NCBI RefSeq assembly: GCF_014203735.1
Contig: NZ_JACHJQ010000001.1
Span: forward strand, 1,041,269 to 1,105,268
Direction of reading: 5' to 3'
Length of the DNA: 64,000 bases
DNA from: Actinophytocola algeriensis
GTDB lineage: Bacteria > Actinomycetota > Actinomycetes > Mycobacteriales > Pseudonocardiaceae
The position numbers and the translations under genes were made by a program. Every line of letters begins with the position of its first letter. Position 1 is the first letter of the stretch. Under the pieces are notes generated by a model. The model saw only the letters and a program-made list of their open reading frames with translations, had not been told where the DNA came from and ran no database searches. This document shows positions 51,372 through 60,174 of the stretch, piece by piece.

Positions 51372-51785
51372 GTGACTGCGACTCTCGACTTTCCGAACCA
51401 CCACTCGGCGACGCCCGAGTCCGCGCTCGGCCTGCTCGCCCAGGCCGAGACCGGACTCTCCACCGCCGAGCTGGAGGAGGACGCGGCGCGCCGGTTCGCG
51501 GACGCCTATCTCGCGGCGTTGCGTGCCGCCGCGGCGCTGCTCGCCATGCGCGGGCGGCCGCACCGCGCCCGGTCGCGCCCGATGAGCGTGTGGACGCTGC
51601 TGTCGTCGGTCGCGCCCGAGCTGCGGGAGTGGGCCGCGTTCTTCGCGTCCTGCTCGGCGACGCGCGCGTCGGTGCAGGCGGGCATCACCCGTGCGGTCAG
51701 CACCCGGTCCGCGGACGACCTCGTGCGCCAGTCCGGGCAGTTCATCGAGCTGGTGTCGCGGTTGATCCGCGGCGCGGACCGGTGA
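51372..51785 (+). CDS. SAV_6107-family HEPN-domain protein
   Basis: A 137-residue all-helical protein matching actinobacterial SAV_6107-type HEPN proteins: a central AARRFADAYLAALRAAAALLAMRGRPHRARSRPMSVWTLL and C-terminal VRQSGQFIELVSRLI. The classical R-x4-6-H RNase motif is not obvious in the expected place; RGRPHRAR is the nearest candidate. RBS GAGGAG is 7 bp before the GTG. The stop overlaps the next start. The SOS box upstream suggests induction by DNA damage. Confidence 0.78.
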   Translation: MTATLDFPNHHSATPESALGLLAQAETGLSTAELEEDAARRFADAYLAALRAAAALLAMRGRPHRARSRPMSVWTLLSSVAPELREWAAFFASCSATRASVQAGITRAVSTRSADDLVRQSGQFIELVSRLIRGADR

Positions 51786-52543
51786 CCGTCACACCACTGG
51801 TCGACTTCGCCCGTCTGCTCGACGTGCTGGACACCGAGGGGGAGCGGCTCGCCACGTCGGCCACGGGAACGGATCCGGAGCTCGAGGTGCCCCACCTGCC
51901 GGGCATGCGGCTCGGTGAGGTGGTGCGGCACGTCGGCTCCGTCTACCGGATGGTGGTGTCCTGGCTGCGCGACGGCGAGCGGCCCACCCGCTGGCAGCGC
52001 GAGCCCGCGCCGGACCAGAGCGTCGTGGACTACTTCCGCGCCGGCCTGCTGGAGGTCGTCGACGAACTGGACCGGCACGACCCGCTCGAGGGTGCGCCCA
52101 CCTGGTGGCCGGAGCACCAGAACTTCGGTTTCTGGTGCCGCAGGCTGGCGCACGAGACCACCGTGCACCGTGTCGACGTCCAGCTGACCGGCGCCAAACT
52201 GCTGGTCGGCGACATCGCGGCGGAGGTGGCGCTGGACGGCATCGACGAGCTCATGTCGCTGTGGTTCACCCACCGCCTCGGCGTGCTGGGCGTGTCGGAC
52301 GTGGTCCCCGGCCGCGTGGCCGTCAACGCGGGTGGTCGCCGCTGGATCGCCAGGGTCTCCACCACCGGCGCCTCGGCATGGCGCACCGACGAGGACGAAC
52401 CGGCCGAGGCCACGGTCTCCAGCGACGCGACGGGCATGTACCTGTGGCTGTGGGGCAGGCGCCCTGGTGCGTACGTGCAGGAGTCGGGCGATCCGGCGCT
52501 GGTCGCGCAGCTGAGATCACTGCTCCGCGTCGCGACGCGCTGA
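51782..52543 (+). CDS. Maleylpyruvate isomerase/mycothiol-type DinB-fold protein
   Basis: A 253-residue member of the mycothiol-dependent maleylpyruvate isomerase-like family. LPGMRLGEVVRHVGSVYRMVVSWLRDG has the first metal His; NFGFWCRRLAHETTVHRVDVQ carries the HxxxH pair typical of the DinB-like four-helix bundle; a C-terminal SCP2-like domain (WIARVSTTGASAWRTDEDEPAEATVSSDATGMYLWLWGR) follows. The substrate is unknown; many members are thiol-dependent detoxifiers. GTG overlaps the HEPN stop, so the two are translated together and likely SOS-controlled. Confidence 0.82.
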   Translation: MTVTPLVDFARLLDVLDTEGERLATSATGTDPELEVPHLPGMRLGEVVRHVGSVYRMVVSWLRDGERPTRWQREPAPDQSVVDYFRAGLLEVVDELDRHDPLEGAPTWWPEHQNFGFWCRRLAHETTVHRVDVQLTGAKLLVGDIAAEVALDGIDELMSLWFTHRLGVLGVSDVVPGRVAVNAGGRRWIARVSTTGASAWRTDEDEPAEATVSSDATGMYLWLWGRRPGAYVQESGDPALVAQLRSLLRVATR

Positions 52544-52544
52544 A

Positions 52545-52567
52545 TTGTCGGTGCCTTCCGCTAGTTT
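52545..52567 (+). promoter_or_regulatory. PafBC (RecA-NDp) type promoter of the VOC gene
   Basis: TTGTCGGTG (52545-52553), exactly 8 bp, TAGTTT (52562-52567), 7 bp to ATG 52575. It meets all fixed positions of TTGTCRGTG-N8-TANNNT and gives a leaderless message. Confidence 0.8.
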
Positions 52568-52574
52568 GCTGCGC

Positions 52575-53303
52575 ATGTCCACGCGACTGTGCAACGTGGT
52601 GGTAGACGCGGCCGACCCGACGGCCCTGGCGGAGTTCTGGGTGACCCTGCTCGACTGGCGCGTGTCCCATGCGGACGCCGAGGAGGTGGACGTCGTCGCG
52701 CCACCGGACGACGGCTGGAAGTTCGACCTGGTCTTCGTCCCGGTGGCGGACCAGAAGGTGGGCAAGAACCGGGTGCACCTGGACCTGTCGAGTGCCTCCC
52801 CGGACCACCAGGCGGCGATCGTCGCCCACGCGGAGGCGCTCGGTGCGGTTCGCGTCGACGTCGGCCAGCGCAACGTGCCGTGGATCGTCCTGGCCGACCC
52901 GGAGGGCAACGAGTTCTGCGTACTGGAACAACGACCCGAGTACGCGGCCACCGGTGCGATCGCGGCGGTGGTGGTGGACGTGGTGGACCCGTTGCGGCAG
53001 TCGGAGTTCTGGTCCGGCGCGTCGGGCTGGCCGGTGGTCGAGACGACCGCCGCCACGGCGTCACTGCGGTCGCCGGACGGGCGTGGGCCGTGGCTGGAGT
53101 TCGTCCGTACCGGGGAGCCGCATCGGGTGAAGAACCGGGTGCACCTGGACGTGGCGCCGTTGGCGGGGGAGGACCAGTGGGCCGAGGTGACTCGGTTGGC
53201 GGAGCTGGGCGCGCGGAAGGTGGATGTCGGGCAGGGGTCGGTGCCGTGGGAGGTGATGGCTGACGTGGAGGGGAACGAGTTCTGTGTGCTGACACCTCGG
53301 TGA
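52575..53303 (+). CDS. VOC (glyoxalase/bleomycin-resistance) family protein, two domains
   Basis: A 242-residue protein of two VOC repeats: CNVVVDAADPTALAEFWVTLLDW...NRVHLDLSS...PWIVLADPEGNEFCVLEQRP and a second copy IAAVVVDVVDPLRQSEFWSGASGWP...NRVHLDVAP...PWEVMADVEGNEFCVLTPR. This kind of paired glyoxalase-like protein can bind metals and antibiotics such as bleomycin. Leaderless expression from a damage-type promoter suggests a protective role; substrate unknown. Confidence 0.85.
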   Translation: MSTRLCNVVVDAADPTALAEFWVTLLDWRVSHADAEEVDVVAPPDDGWKFDLVFVPVADQKVGKNRVHLDLSSASPDHQAAIVAHAEALGAVRVDVGQRNVPWIVLADPEGNEFCVLEQRPEYAATGAIAAVVVDVVDPLRQSEFWSGASGWPVVETTAATASLRSPDGRGPWLEFVRTGEPHRVKNRVHLDVAPLAGEDQWAEVTRLAELGARKVDVGQGSVPWEVMADVEGNEFCVLTPR

Positions 53304-53344
53304 GGTGGGGGGCTGGGGACGCCTGGTTCACCCTGCCCCGAAGG

Positions 53345-54328
53345 TCAGCCCTCCCGGCGGCGGAGGCGGTCGTGCAGTACCCGGCGGACCAGGAGAGCTG
53401 CCTTGTCACGGGGCGTGGACTCCGGCAGCGGGTCGTCCTTCAGCGTCTGCAGAAGGGAGAGCAGCAACTGGTTCGTCTTGGTCCACAGTGGAACGAACTT
53501 CCCGGTCACCGGGCCCGTCGCCGTCAGTGGGCCCTCCACCAGGCCCGTCACCGCCTTCGCGAGGTCCAGGGTCGCGCTGTCCCGGAAGACGAGGTGCACC
53601 TCGTCGTTCTCGACGCGTAGTTCCATCTTGCGGGCCGCCAGTTCCTCCGGCGTCGCGTCCGAGGTGTCCTCGGTGTCGAACTCGTCCACTTTGGACGCGA
53701 CGGCGGCCGCGTCCACGCCGAGGTCCGCCAGTACCTTCGCGGCCATGCTGCCTTCCGCGCGGATCAGGGCCTCCAGCAGGTGATGGCTGCCCATCGGAGC
53801 GTCGCCTGCCAGGGCCTGTGCCGCGGTGACGACCTCCTCCGCCGCGTTGGTTCGAGGGGTGGCGCTCCAGCCGCCGGAGTGTTCGTGGGTGCCTTCGGCG
53901 AGGACGGCCGACACCGCCGTGCGGATCGCGGTGATGTCGTGGACCAGACCGGCCAGGATCCGCGCTGCCACGCCCTCGCCCTCGCGTTCCAGCGCAAGCA
54001 GGATGTGTTCCGTGCCGATGTAGTTGTGCTTGAGCTGCAACGCTTCCCGCAGCGACAGCTCCAGCACCTTCTTGGCGCGCTTCGTGAACGGGATGTGGCC
54101 AGGCGGAGCTTCCTTCGTCCCCTTGCCGACCATCTCCTCGACCCCGGTGCGGATCATCGCCGCCGTGACGCCCAGGTTGCGCAGCGCCCTCGCCGCGGCG
54201 CTCGTCGGCATGCTGAACAACCCCAGCAGGATGTGTTCCGTGCCGATGTAGTCGTGCTGCAGGCCCCTGGCCTCTTCCTGGGCGCGGACCACGACGGAGC
54301 GGGCTTCCGCGGTAAAACGCTCGAACAT
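53345..54328 (-). CDS. Clp N-terminal (Clp R) domain protein without AAA+ module
   Basis: A 327-residue protein starting MFERFTAEARSVVVRAQEEA, identical in style to the start of ClpC. Two Clp R repeats (HDYIGTEHILLGLF and HNYIGTEHILLALEREGEGVAARI) are clear, and a third weaker unit with GSHHLLEALIRAEGSMAAKVLADLGVD follows. No Walker A/B is present, so it cannot unfold proteins; it may be an adaptor or decoy for ClpCP. The -35 TTGACA (54364-54359, minus) and GACCAT 17 bp on suggest a leaderless promoter. Divergent from a MerR-like regulator. Confidence 0.88.
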   Translation of the reverse strand: MFERFTAEARSVVVRAQEEARGLQHDYIGTEHILLGLFSMPTSAAARALRNLGVTAAMIRTGVEEMVGKGTKEAPPGHIPFTKRAKKVLELSLREALQLKHNYIGTEHILLALEREGEGVAARILAGLVHDITAIRTAVSAVLAEGTHEHSGGWSATPRTNAAEEVVTAAQALAGDAPMGSHHLLEALIRAEGSMAAKVLADLGVDAAAVASKVDEFDTEDTSDATPEELAARKMELRVENDEVHLVFRDSATLDLAKAVTGLVEGPLTATGPVTGKFVPLWTKTNQLLLSLLQTLKDDPLPESTPRDKAALLVRRVLHDRLRRREG

Positions 54329-54378
54329 GCACTCGATGGTCAGCCCTGTTCGTAACCCTGTCAATACACTGTCATTGC

Positions 54379-54384
54379 TATGGT
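54379..54384 (+). promoter_or_regulatory. -10 hexamer of MerR-like gene
   Basis: TATGGT is 6 bp before ATG 54391. The divergent Clp-R gene promoter overlaps this short spacer, so the regulator could control both. Confidence 0.45.
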
Positions 54385-54390
54385 CACCCT

Positions 54391-54750
54391 ATGACGGACT
54401 GGGATGAGCGGCTGTCCCGCTGGCGGGATGAGCTGGATCTGTTCGCGCAGCTCGAGGACACGCCGTGGGTCACGTTGGCCCAGGCGGAGCAGGAGACCGG
54501 GGTGTCCCGGTCGGCGCTGCGGGCCTGGTACCGCAACGGTGAGATCGAGTCGCGACTGGTCGACGGGCCCAACGGGCCGCAGCGGCTGGTGCCACTCGAC
54601 GCGGTCGTCGCCAGGGCGGCGCAGTCGCCGCGGATCCAGCGGCGGGCCGAGCGCGAGGTGAGCCTCGAAGCGCAGGTCATGTTGCTCCGCCACCGCGTCG
54701 ACCAGCTCGAACTGCGGCTGGCCGCGCTGGAGAAGGACAAAGACGCGTAG
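54391..54750 (+). CDS. MerR-like helix-turn-helix protein
   Basis: A 119-residue protein with an N-terminal helix, then WVTLAQAEQETGVSRSALRAWYRNGEIESRLVDGPNGPQRLVPLDAV, a MerR-type winged helix-turn-helix with wing, and a C-terminal coiled coil (LEAQVMLLRHRVDQLELRLAALEK) for dimerisation. No effector domain. Related small HTH proteins occur in actinobacteria beside membrane or chaperone genes. Followed by a perfect 16-bp terminator stem. Confidence 0.8.
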   Translation: MTDWDERLSRWRDELDLFAQLEDTPWVTLAQAEQETGVSRSALRAWYRNGEIESRLVDGPNGPQRLVPLDAVVARAAQSPRIQRRAEREVSLEAQVMLLRHRVDQLELRLAALEKDKDA

Positions 54751-54784
54751 GCGGCGGAGCCCCCAGGCCTCCGCCGCCTACGCG
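54744..54784 (+). terminator. Terminator-like hairpin after MerR-like gene
   Basis: Arms 54744-54759 and 54769-54784 pair perfectly over 16 bp with a 9-nt loop; the stem includes the gene's stop codon. GC-rich, no U-tract. Confidence 0.7.
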
Positions 54785-54928
54785 ATCCGGCTCAGGACAC
54801 GAGTGCCCGGCCGCCGGCCCCCGGGTCCGTGACCCCCGTCAGTCCCGGTGACACCCTCGTTGGACGAGCGTAACCAGCGTGATCATCGGTGAACACGAAG
54901 TCCCGCACGCACTTTCGCGGGTGTCACC

Positions 54929-55400
54929 TCAGGGCACGATCACCCGTCCACCGGCACCCAGCACACCGACGCCGGTGAGGCCCGGAATGACACCCGGCCG
55001 GTTCCGGTGGGGGAGGTAGCTCCCCACCCCCAGGTCCCGGCGTCAGACAGTCGCCGAGACGGCCGTAGTTCTGACCCCACGCGTACACGCAGCCGGCCGT
55101 GCACGGCTCCTCCGGCACCCAGAAGTAGCCCGCGAGGTCCGCGGCCAGGTCCACCTGGCCCGCCTTGTTGTAGATGTAGGTGCGGGTTCCCCCAGGGCCT
55201 TCACCATCGGGACGACCGCCAGAGTCGCCGCGATGCCGGTCAGGTTGAACACCACGGCCGTCGCCGACTCGGGCACCCGGCTCGCGAGGTTCACCGAGAC
55301 CACGCCGCCGGACCGCGTGTCCAGCATCCGCGCAGGGGTTACGTCGGCGCGACTCAGGTCCCCGACCCGCACGGGAGCGTAACCGGCGCGCACGGGATCG
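54929..55400 (-). pseudogene. Remnant of a secreted RCC1-type beta-propeller protein
   Basis: Three frames on the minus strand contain pieces of one protein. Upstream: TPARMLDTRSGGVVSVNLAS and ATAVVFNLTGIAATLAVVPM, as in exported actinobacterial proteins with a TPxRxLDTR domain. Then in another frame VDLAADLAGYFWVPEEPC and VYAWGQNYGRLGD, an RCC1 repeat motif. Near the end a third frame gives VIPGLTGVGVLGAGGRVIVP and a stop (54929-54931), the end of an RCC1 blade. Frame changes near 55190 and 55020 break the gene. The remaining 54785-54928 holds nothing recognisable. Confidence 0.72.
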
Positions 55401-58400
55401 TCACGCGCGCAGTCGTAAACCCTTCGGTGTGGCACGGAAACCCGCGTCCCGCAACACATCGGCCAGGTTGGACGTCAGCGCCACCTCGCCGTCCGCGCGC
55501 TGGACCGCCAGCTGGCCCAGCCAGCCCTCGCGCACCGCACGGGACAGGGCCTCCGCCGCCGCGCGCAACGCCGTGTCGTCATCGGTGAACGACAGCAGCG
55601 AGCGGCCGCCGCGTTCCACGTACAGGGCGGGCACGCCGTCGACCAGCACCGCCAGCGCGCCCGCTTTCCGCCCAGGGCGGTGCTTTCCGTCGCCCACCGG
55701 GTCCGGCCAGGGCAAGGCCGCGCCGTACGGTTGTCCCGGATCCGCCGCCGCCAGCACCGTCGCCGCCACGTCCGTCGCGACCGCACCGTCCGTCCTGGAC
55801 AGCGCGCGCAACCGGTCCACCGCGCCGCGTGCCGCGAACTGGGACGCGCCGAGCCCCTCCACGACGTAGCCCCGCACGATCTGGCCCGACTCCTCCATCG
55901 CGCGCAACACCTTGTACACGCCCGAAAAGCCGCCGGTCACCCGTTCGGTGTCGAGGGCGCCACGCGTGAGGACACCGTGTCGTTCCAGGAAAGCCTCCGC
56001 GCGGGCATGCGACCGCCGCGTCGGGTCTTCCTCCCGGGGCACGACCAGCGACCACCGGCCCGCGACCGTCGGCGGGCCCGTCCTGCTCGGCATCGACGGA
56101 CGTGCCCCGCGCAACCGCGCGTACCGGCCACGCGGGGTGGAACTGCGCGGCTTGTGCGCCGCGCCGCGTCCGGCCACCAGCGCACGCAGCGGCGCGATCG
56201 TGTCGTTCGTGACGAGCCCCGACCACACCAGATCCCACAGTGCCGCAACGACGTCCTGGTCCGACGGCGCCTCCGCGCCACCGTCGAGCAGGACCGCCCC
56301 CGCCCGTTCCGCCAGCTGCCGGAAGAACAGCGCGCCACCGTCCATCGCGGACAGCACCGCGCCGTGCAGCGGTGTCTCCGGCACCGCCTCCTCCACGTCG
56401 GGCAGCAGCAGGTCCGCCACATCCGTCGGCGCCACCGCGATCCAGCCGTCGCCACCGGCCAGCGCACCGGTGCCGCACCACGTCACCTCGCCCGCCGTGG
56501 TCAGCTCGTCCAGCAGCGACGGCGTGTAGCCCGGCAGCCGGGACGGCATGATCAGCGACTCGAACCCGCTCGCGGGCAGCGGTGCACCCGCCAGCTGCTC
56601 CACCACCGACAGCACGTCGTCCGCGGTCGGTGCCGACCGCAAACGTTTGCCGACCCCGTGCCACACCGGCAGGAACCGGCCCAGCGCCGCCGGTTCGACC
56701 GGTTCGACCTCGGCACGCAGCTTCGCGAGCGACGCCCGCCGCACCCGCCGCAGCACGTCCGCGTCGCAGTACTCCACCTGCGTGCCACTGGGCCGCAGCT
56801 CGCCGCGCACCAGCCTGCCCGTGCCGACCATGCGGTCCAGCACCCCGGCCACCACCGCGACACCCAGCCCGAACCGCGTCGCCACCTCCGAGGCGGGGAA
56901 CGGGCCGTGGGTCCGCGCGTACCGGGACAGCAGGTCGCCCAGCGGGTCGTCGACCGGTTCGGTGAACGCCTCCGGCACCCCCACGGGCAGCGCCACGCCC
57001 AGCGCGTCCCGCATCCGGCCAGCGTCCTCGACGATCACGAACCGTTCCTCGCCCGCGATCCGCACCCGGATGACCCGCCGCTGCTTCTCCAGCTCGTCGA
57101 GCCAGCCCGGCTCCACCCCGCGCAGCGCCGCCTCCGCCGGGGACAGATCTCCCAGGAACCGCAACAGGTCCGAGGCGTCCTCGGCGTGCCTGGCGTGCCG
57201 CGACTGCTCCAGCCGCTGCAGCGACTGCTCCACCTCGGCGAGCACCTCGGGGTCGAGCAGCTCCCGGATCGCCTCCGACCCGAGCAGTTCCGCCAGCAGT
57301 GAGGAGTCCAGCGACAGCGCCGCCGCCCGCCGCTCCGCCAGCGGTGCGTCCGCGTCGTAGAGGAACAGGCCCGCGTAGCCGAACAGCATGCTGCGCGCGA
57401 ACGGCGACGGCGACTGCGTCTGCACCTCGACGACCCGCATCTTCCTCGACCGCACCTCGGACATCAGCGCCCGCAGCCCCGCGAGGTCGTACACGTCCTG
57501 CAGACACTCCCGCATGGCTTCGAGGATCACCGGGAACTGTTCGTACTTCGCCGCCACCGACAGCAGCTGCGACGCGCGCTGCCGCTGCCGCCACAAGGGT
57601 GTGCGCTTGCGCGGGTCACGCCGGGGGAGCAGCAGCGACCGCGCCGCGCACTCGCGGAACCGCGACGCGAACAACGCGGACCCGCCGACCTCGGTCACCA
57701 CGATCTGCTCGATCTCGTCCGGGTCGAGCAGCACGTCCTCCGCGGAGGCCACCACGTCGGCGCCCTCGTCGTCGACGGTGTCCGGCAGCTGGATCACGAT
57801 GCCGTCGTCGGAGTGCGCCACCCGGGCCTCGATACCGCGCCGCTCCCGCAGCCGCGCGCCGATCGCGAGCGCCCACGGCGCGTTCACCTGCGCGCCGAAC
57901 GGCGAGTGCAGGACCATCCGCCAGTCGCCCAGCTCGTCGCGGTACCGCTCGATGAGCAGCGTGCGGTCGTCCGGAACGTGCCGCGTGGCCTCCTTCTGCT
58001 CGTCCAGGTACGCGATCAGGTTGCCGGCCGCGAACGCGTCGAGCCCCGCCGCCGTCGCCCGTTCCCGCGCCTCCTGTTCCGGCATGCTCGACAACTCACG
58101 CAGGAACTTCCCCAGCGCACGGCCGAGTTCGAGCGGCCTGCCGGGGGTGTCGCCCTTCCAGAACGGCATCCGCGCGGGCTCTCCCGGCGCGGGGATCGCG
58201 ATCACCCGGTCGGCCGTGATGTCCGCGATCCGCCACGCCGACGTGCCGAGCAGGAACGTGTCGCCGACCCGCGACTCGTACACCATCTCCTCGTCCAGCT
58301 CGCCGACGCGGGACCCGGAACCCGCGTCGGACGCCGGGGTCATGACGGTGAACAGGCCGCGGTCGGGGATCGTGCCGCCCGAGGTGACCGCGAGCCGCTG

Positions 58401-60044
58401 GGCGCCCGGCCGCCCGCGCAGCTCACCGTTCACCCGGTCCCACGTCACCCTCGGCCGCAGCTCGCCGAACTCCTCCGACGGGTAGCGGCCCGCCAGCATG
58501 TCCAGCACCGAATGCAGCGCCGACTCCGGCAGCGCCGCGAACGGCGCCGCCCGCCGCACCAGCGCCGTCAGGTCGGAGACGGTCCACGGCTCGAGCGCCA
58601 CCATCGCCACGACGTGCTGGGCCAGCACGTCGAGCGGGTTGCGCGGGTAGCGCATGGACTCGATCGCGCCCTCGCCCATCCGCTCCGCGACCACCGCGCA
58701 CGACACCAGGTCACCACGGAACTTCGGGAACATCACGCCCCGCGACACCGCACCCACCTGGTGACCCGCGCGGCCGATGCGCTGCATGCCGGACGCGACC
58801 GACGGCGGCGCCTCGATCTGGATGACGAGGTCGACCGCGCCCATGTCGATGCCCAGCTCCAGCGACGAGGTCGCCACCACGCACGGCAGCTGCCCCGACT
58901 TCAGCGCCTCCTCCACCGAGGTCCGCTGCTCACGCGACATCGACCCGTGGTGCGCGCGGGCCACGGTCGGCGTCTCGATCCCCGCCGCCCAGCCGGACTG
59001 CGCGATGGCCTCGGCGGGGAAGTAGCCCACGTCGCCGGGGTGGGCGGGGTGCTCCGCCGCAAGCTCGTTGAGCCGGGACGTCAGCCGCTCCGCCAGCCGC
59101 CGCGAGTTGGTGAACACGATGGTCGACCGGTGTTGCCGGACCAGCTCCAGCACCCGTTCCTCGACCGCGGGCCAGATCGACGGTCTCCTCGGACCGCCCA
59201 TCCCGCCTGCCATCTCCTCCAGGGTGCCGATGCCGCCCGGCAGGTCCAGGTCGAGGTCCGGATCGGGCGTGACCGGCCCCGCCAGCGGCGGCGGCCCGTC
59301 CAGCTCCGTCATGTCCTCGACCGGCACCACGACTGTCATCTCGATGGTCTTGCCGATCTTCGGCGCCACCACCGTGACCGGCCGTCCGCCCGCGAGGAAC
59401 GAGCTGACCTCGTCGATCGGCCGGACCGTCGCCGACAGCCCGATCCGCTGCGCGGGCTGGGGGAGCAGCGCGTCGAGCCGTTCGAGCGACACGGCGAGGT
59501 GCGCACCGCGTTTGGTGCCCGCGACCGCGTGCACCTCGTCGACGATCACCGTCTCCACCCCGCGCAGCGACTCCCTGGCCGCGGAGGTGAGCAGCAGGAA
59601 CAGCGACTCCGGGGTGGTGACCAGGATGTCCGGCGGTGTGCGCTGGAAGGACCTGCGCTCGTCGGCGGGGGTGTCGCCGGTGCGCATGCCGACCGTGATG
59701 CCCGGGTCGGGGTCACCCAGCCTGCGCGCGGCCTGGCTGATGCCCGCGAGCGGCGCGCGCAGGTTGCGCTGCACGTCGACGGCCAGCGCCTTCAGCGGCG
59801 ACACGTAGAGGACGCGGCAGCGTTCGGTGCGCTCCGCCGGTTTGGGCTGGGTGGCCAGCCGGTCGAGCGCCCACAGGAACGCCGCCAGGGTCTTGCCGGA
59901 CCCGGTCGGCGCCACGACCAACGAGTGCTCGCCGTTCGCCGCCGCACGCCACGCACCCGTCTGGGCATCGGTGGGCGTGGCGAATGCGCCGGTGAACCAC
60001 TGCCTGGTCGCCGGCGAGAACAGGTCGAGCACGTCGGAACTCAC
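55401..60044 (-). CDS. lhr: ATP-dependent helicase Lhr
   Basis: A 1547-residue superfamily 2 helicase with the mycobacterial-type Lhr layout. Walker A VVAPTGSGKTLAAFLWAL (47-52), DEVH (about 168-171) in VIVDEVHAVAGTKRG, then SSLELGIDMGAVDLVIQIEAP and RIGRAGHQVG for motifs V and VI, a winged helix, the Lhr domain, and a long C-terminal extension (about residue 900 on) that in mycobacteria forms tetramers. It translocates 3'-5' on single-stranded DNA and unwinds RNA:DNA hybrids; transcribed with mitomycin-type damage in mycobacteria. The GTG at 60044 follows CATGAT by 6 bp. Confidence 0.93.
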   Translation of the reverse strand: MSSDVLDLFSPATRQWFTGAFATPTDAQTGAWRAAANGEHSLVVAPTGSGKTLAAFLWALDRLATQPKPAERTERCRVLYVSPLKALAVDVQRNLRAPLAGISQAARRLGDPDPGITVGMRTGDTPADERRSFQRTPPDILVTTPESLFLLLTSAARESLRGVETVIVDEVHAVAGTKRGAHLAVSLERLDALLPQPAQRIGLSATVRPIDEVSSFLAGGRPVTVVAPKIGKTIEMTVVVPVEDMTELDGPPPLAGPVTPDPDLDLDLPGGIGTLEEMAGGMGGPRRPSIWPAVEERVLELVRQHRSTIVFTNSRRLAERLTSRLNELAAEHPAHPGDVGYFPAEAIAQSGWAAGIETPTVARAHHGSMSREQRTSVEEALKSGQLPCVVATSSLELGIDMGAVDLVIQIEAPPSVASGMQRIGRAGHQVGAVSRGVMFPKFRGDLVSCAVVAERMGEGAIESMRYPRNPLDVLAQHVVAMVALEPWTVSDLTALVRRAAPFAALPESALHSVLDMLAGRYPSEEFGELRPRVTWDRVNGELRGRPGAQRLAVTSGGTIPDRGLFTVMTPASDAGSGSRVGELDEEMVYESRVGDTFLLGTSAWRIADITADRVIAIPAPGEPARMPFWKGDTPGRPLELGRALGKFLRELSSMPEQEARERATAAGLDAFAAGNLIAYLDEQKEATRHVPDDRTLLIERYRDELGDWRMVLHSPFGAQVNAPWALAIGARLRERRGIEARVAHSDDGIVIQLPDTVDDEGADVVASAEDVLLDPDEIEQIVVTEVGGSALFASRFRECAARSLLLPRRDPRKRTPLWRQRQRASQLLSVAAKYEQFPVILEAMRECLQDVYDLAGLRALMSEVRSRKMRVVEVQTQSPSPFARSMLFGYAGLFLYDADAPLAERRAAALSLDSSLLAELLGSEAIRELLDPEVLAEVEQSLQRLEQSRHARHAEDASDLLRFLGDLSPAEAALRGVEPGWLDELEKQRRVIRVRIAGEERFVIVEDAGRMRDALGVALPVGVPEAFTEPVDDPLGDLLSRYARTHGPFPASEVATRFGLGVAVVAGVLDRMVGTGRLVRGELRPSGTQVEYCDADVLRRVRRASLAKLRAEVEPVEPAALGRFLPVWHGVGKRLRSAPTADDVLSVVEQLAGAPLPASGFESLIMPSRLPGYTPSLLDELTTAGEVTWCGTGALAGGDGWIAVAPTDVADLLLPDVEEAVPETPLHGAVLSAMDGGALFFRQLAERAGAVLLDGGAEAPSDQDVVAALWDLVWSGLVTNDTIAPLRALVAGRGAAHKPRSSTPRGRYARLRGARPSMPSRTGPPTVAGRWSLVVPREEDPTRRSHARAEAFLERHGVLTRGALDTERVTGGFSGVYKVLRAMEESGQIVRGYVVEGLGASQFAARGAVDRLRALSRTDGAVATDVAATVLAAADPGQPYGAALPWPDPVGDGKHRPGRKAGALAVLVDGVPALYVERGGRSLLSFTDDDTALRAAAEALSRAVREGWLGQLAVQRADGEVALTSNLADVLRDAGFRATPKGLRLRA

Positions 60045-60050
60045 GGACCC

Positions 60051-60073
60051 ATCATGAACCCGACCACCGACAA
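60051..60073 (-). promoter_or_regulatory. PafBC (RecA-NDp) type promoter of lhr
   Basis: On the minus strand TTGTCGGTG (60073-60065), 8 bp, then CATGAT (60056-60051), 6 bp to the GTG at 60044. The upstream motif is perfect; the first base of the -10 differs from TANNNT. Confidence 0.7.
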
Positions 60074-60174
60074 TTGTGGTTCGCGCAGGTCAGGGACCGA
60101 TATCCGGGACCTGTCCCACGGTGCCGGACCGTTCTGGCAGCATCTCTCCTGCGCAATGCGACGAGGGGAGAGTC

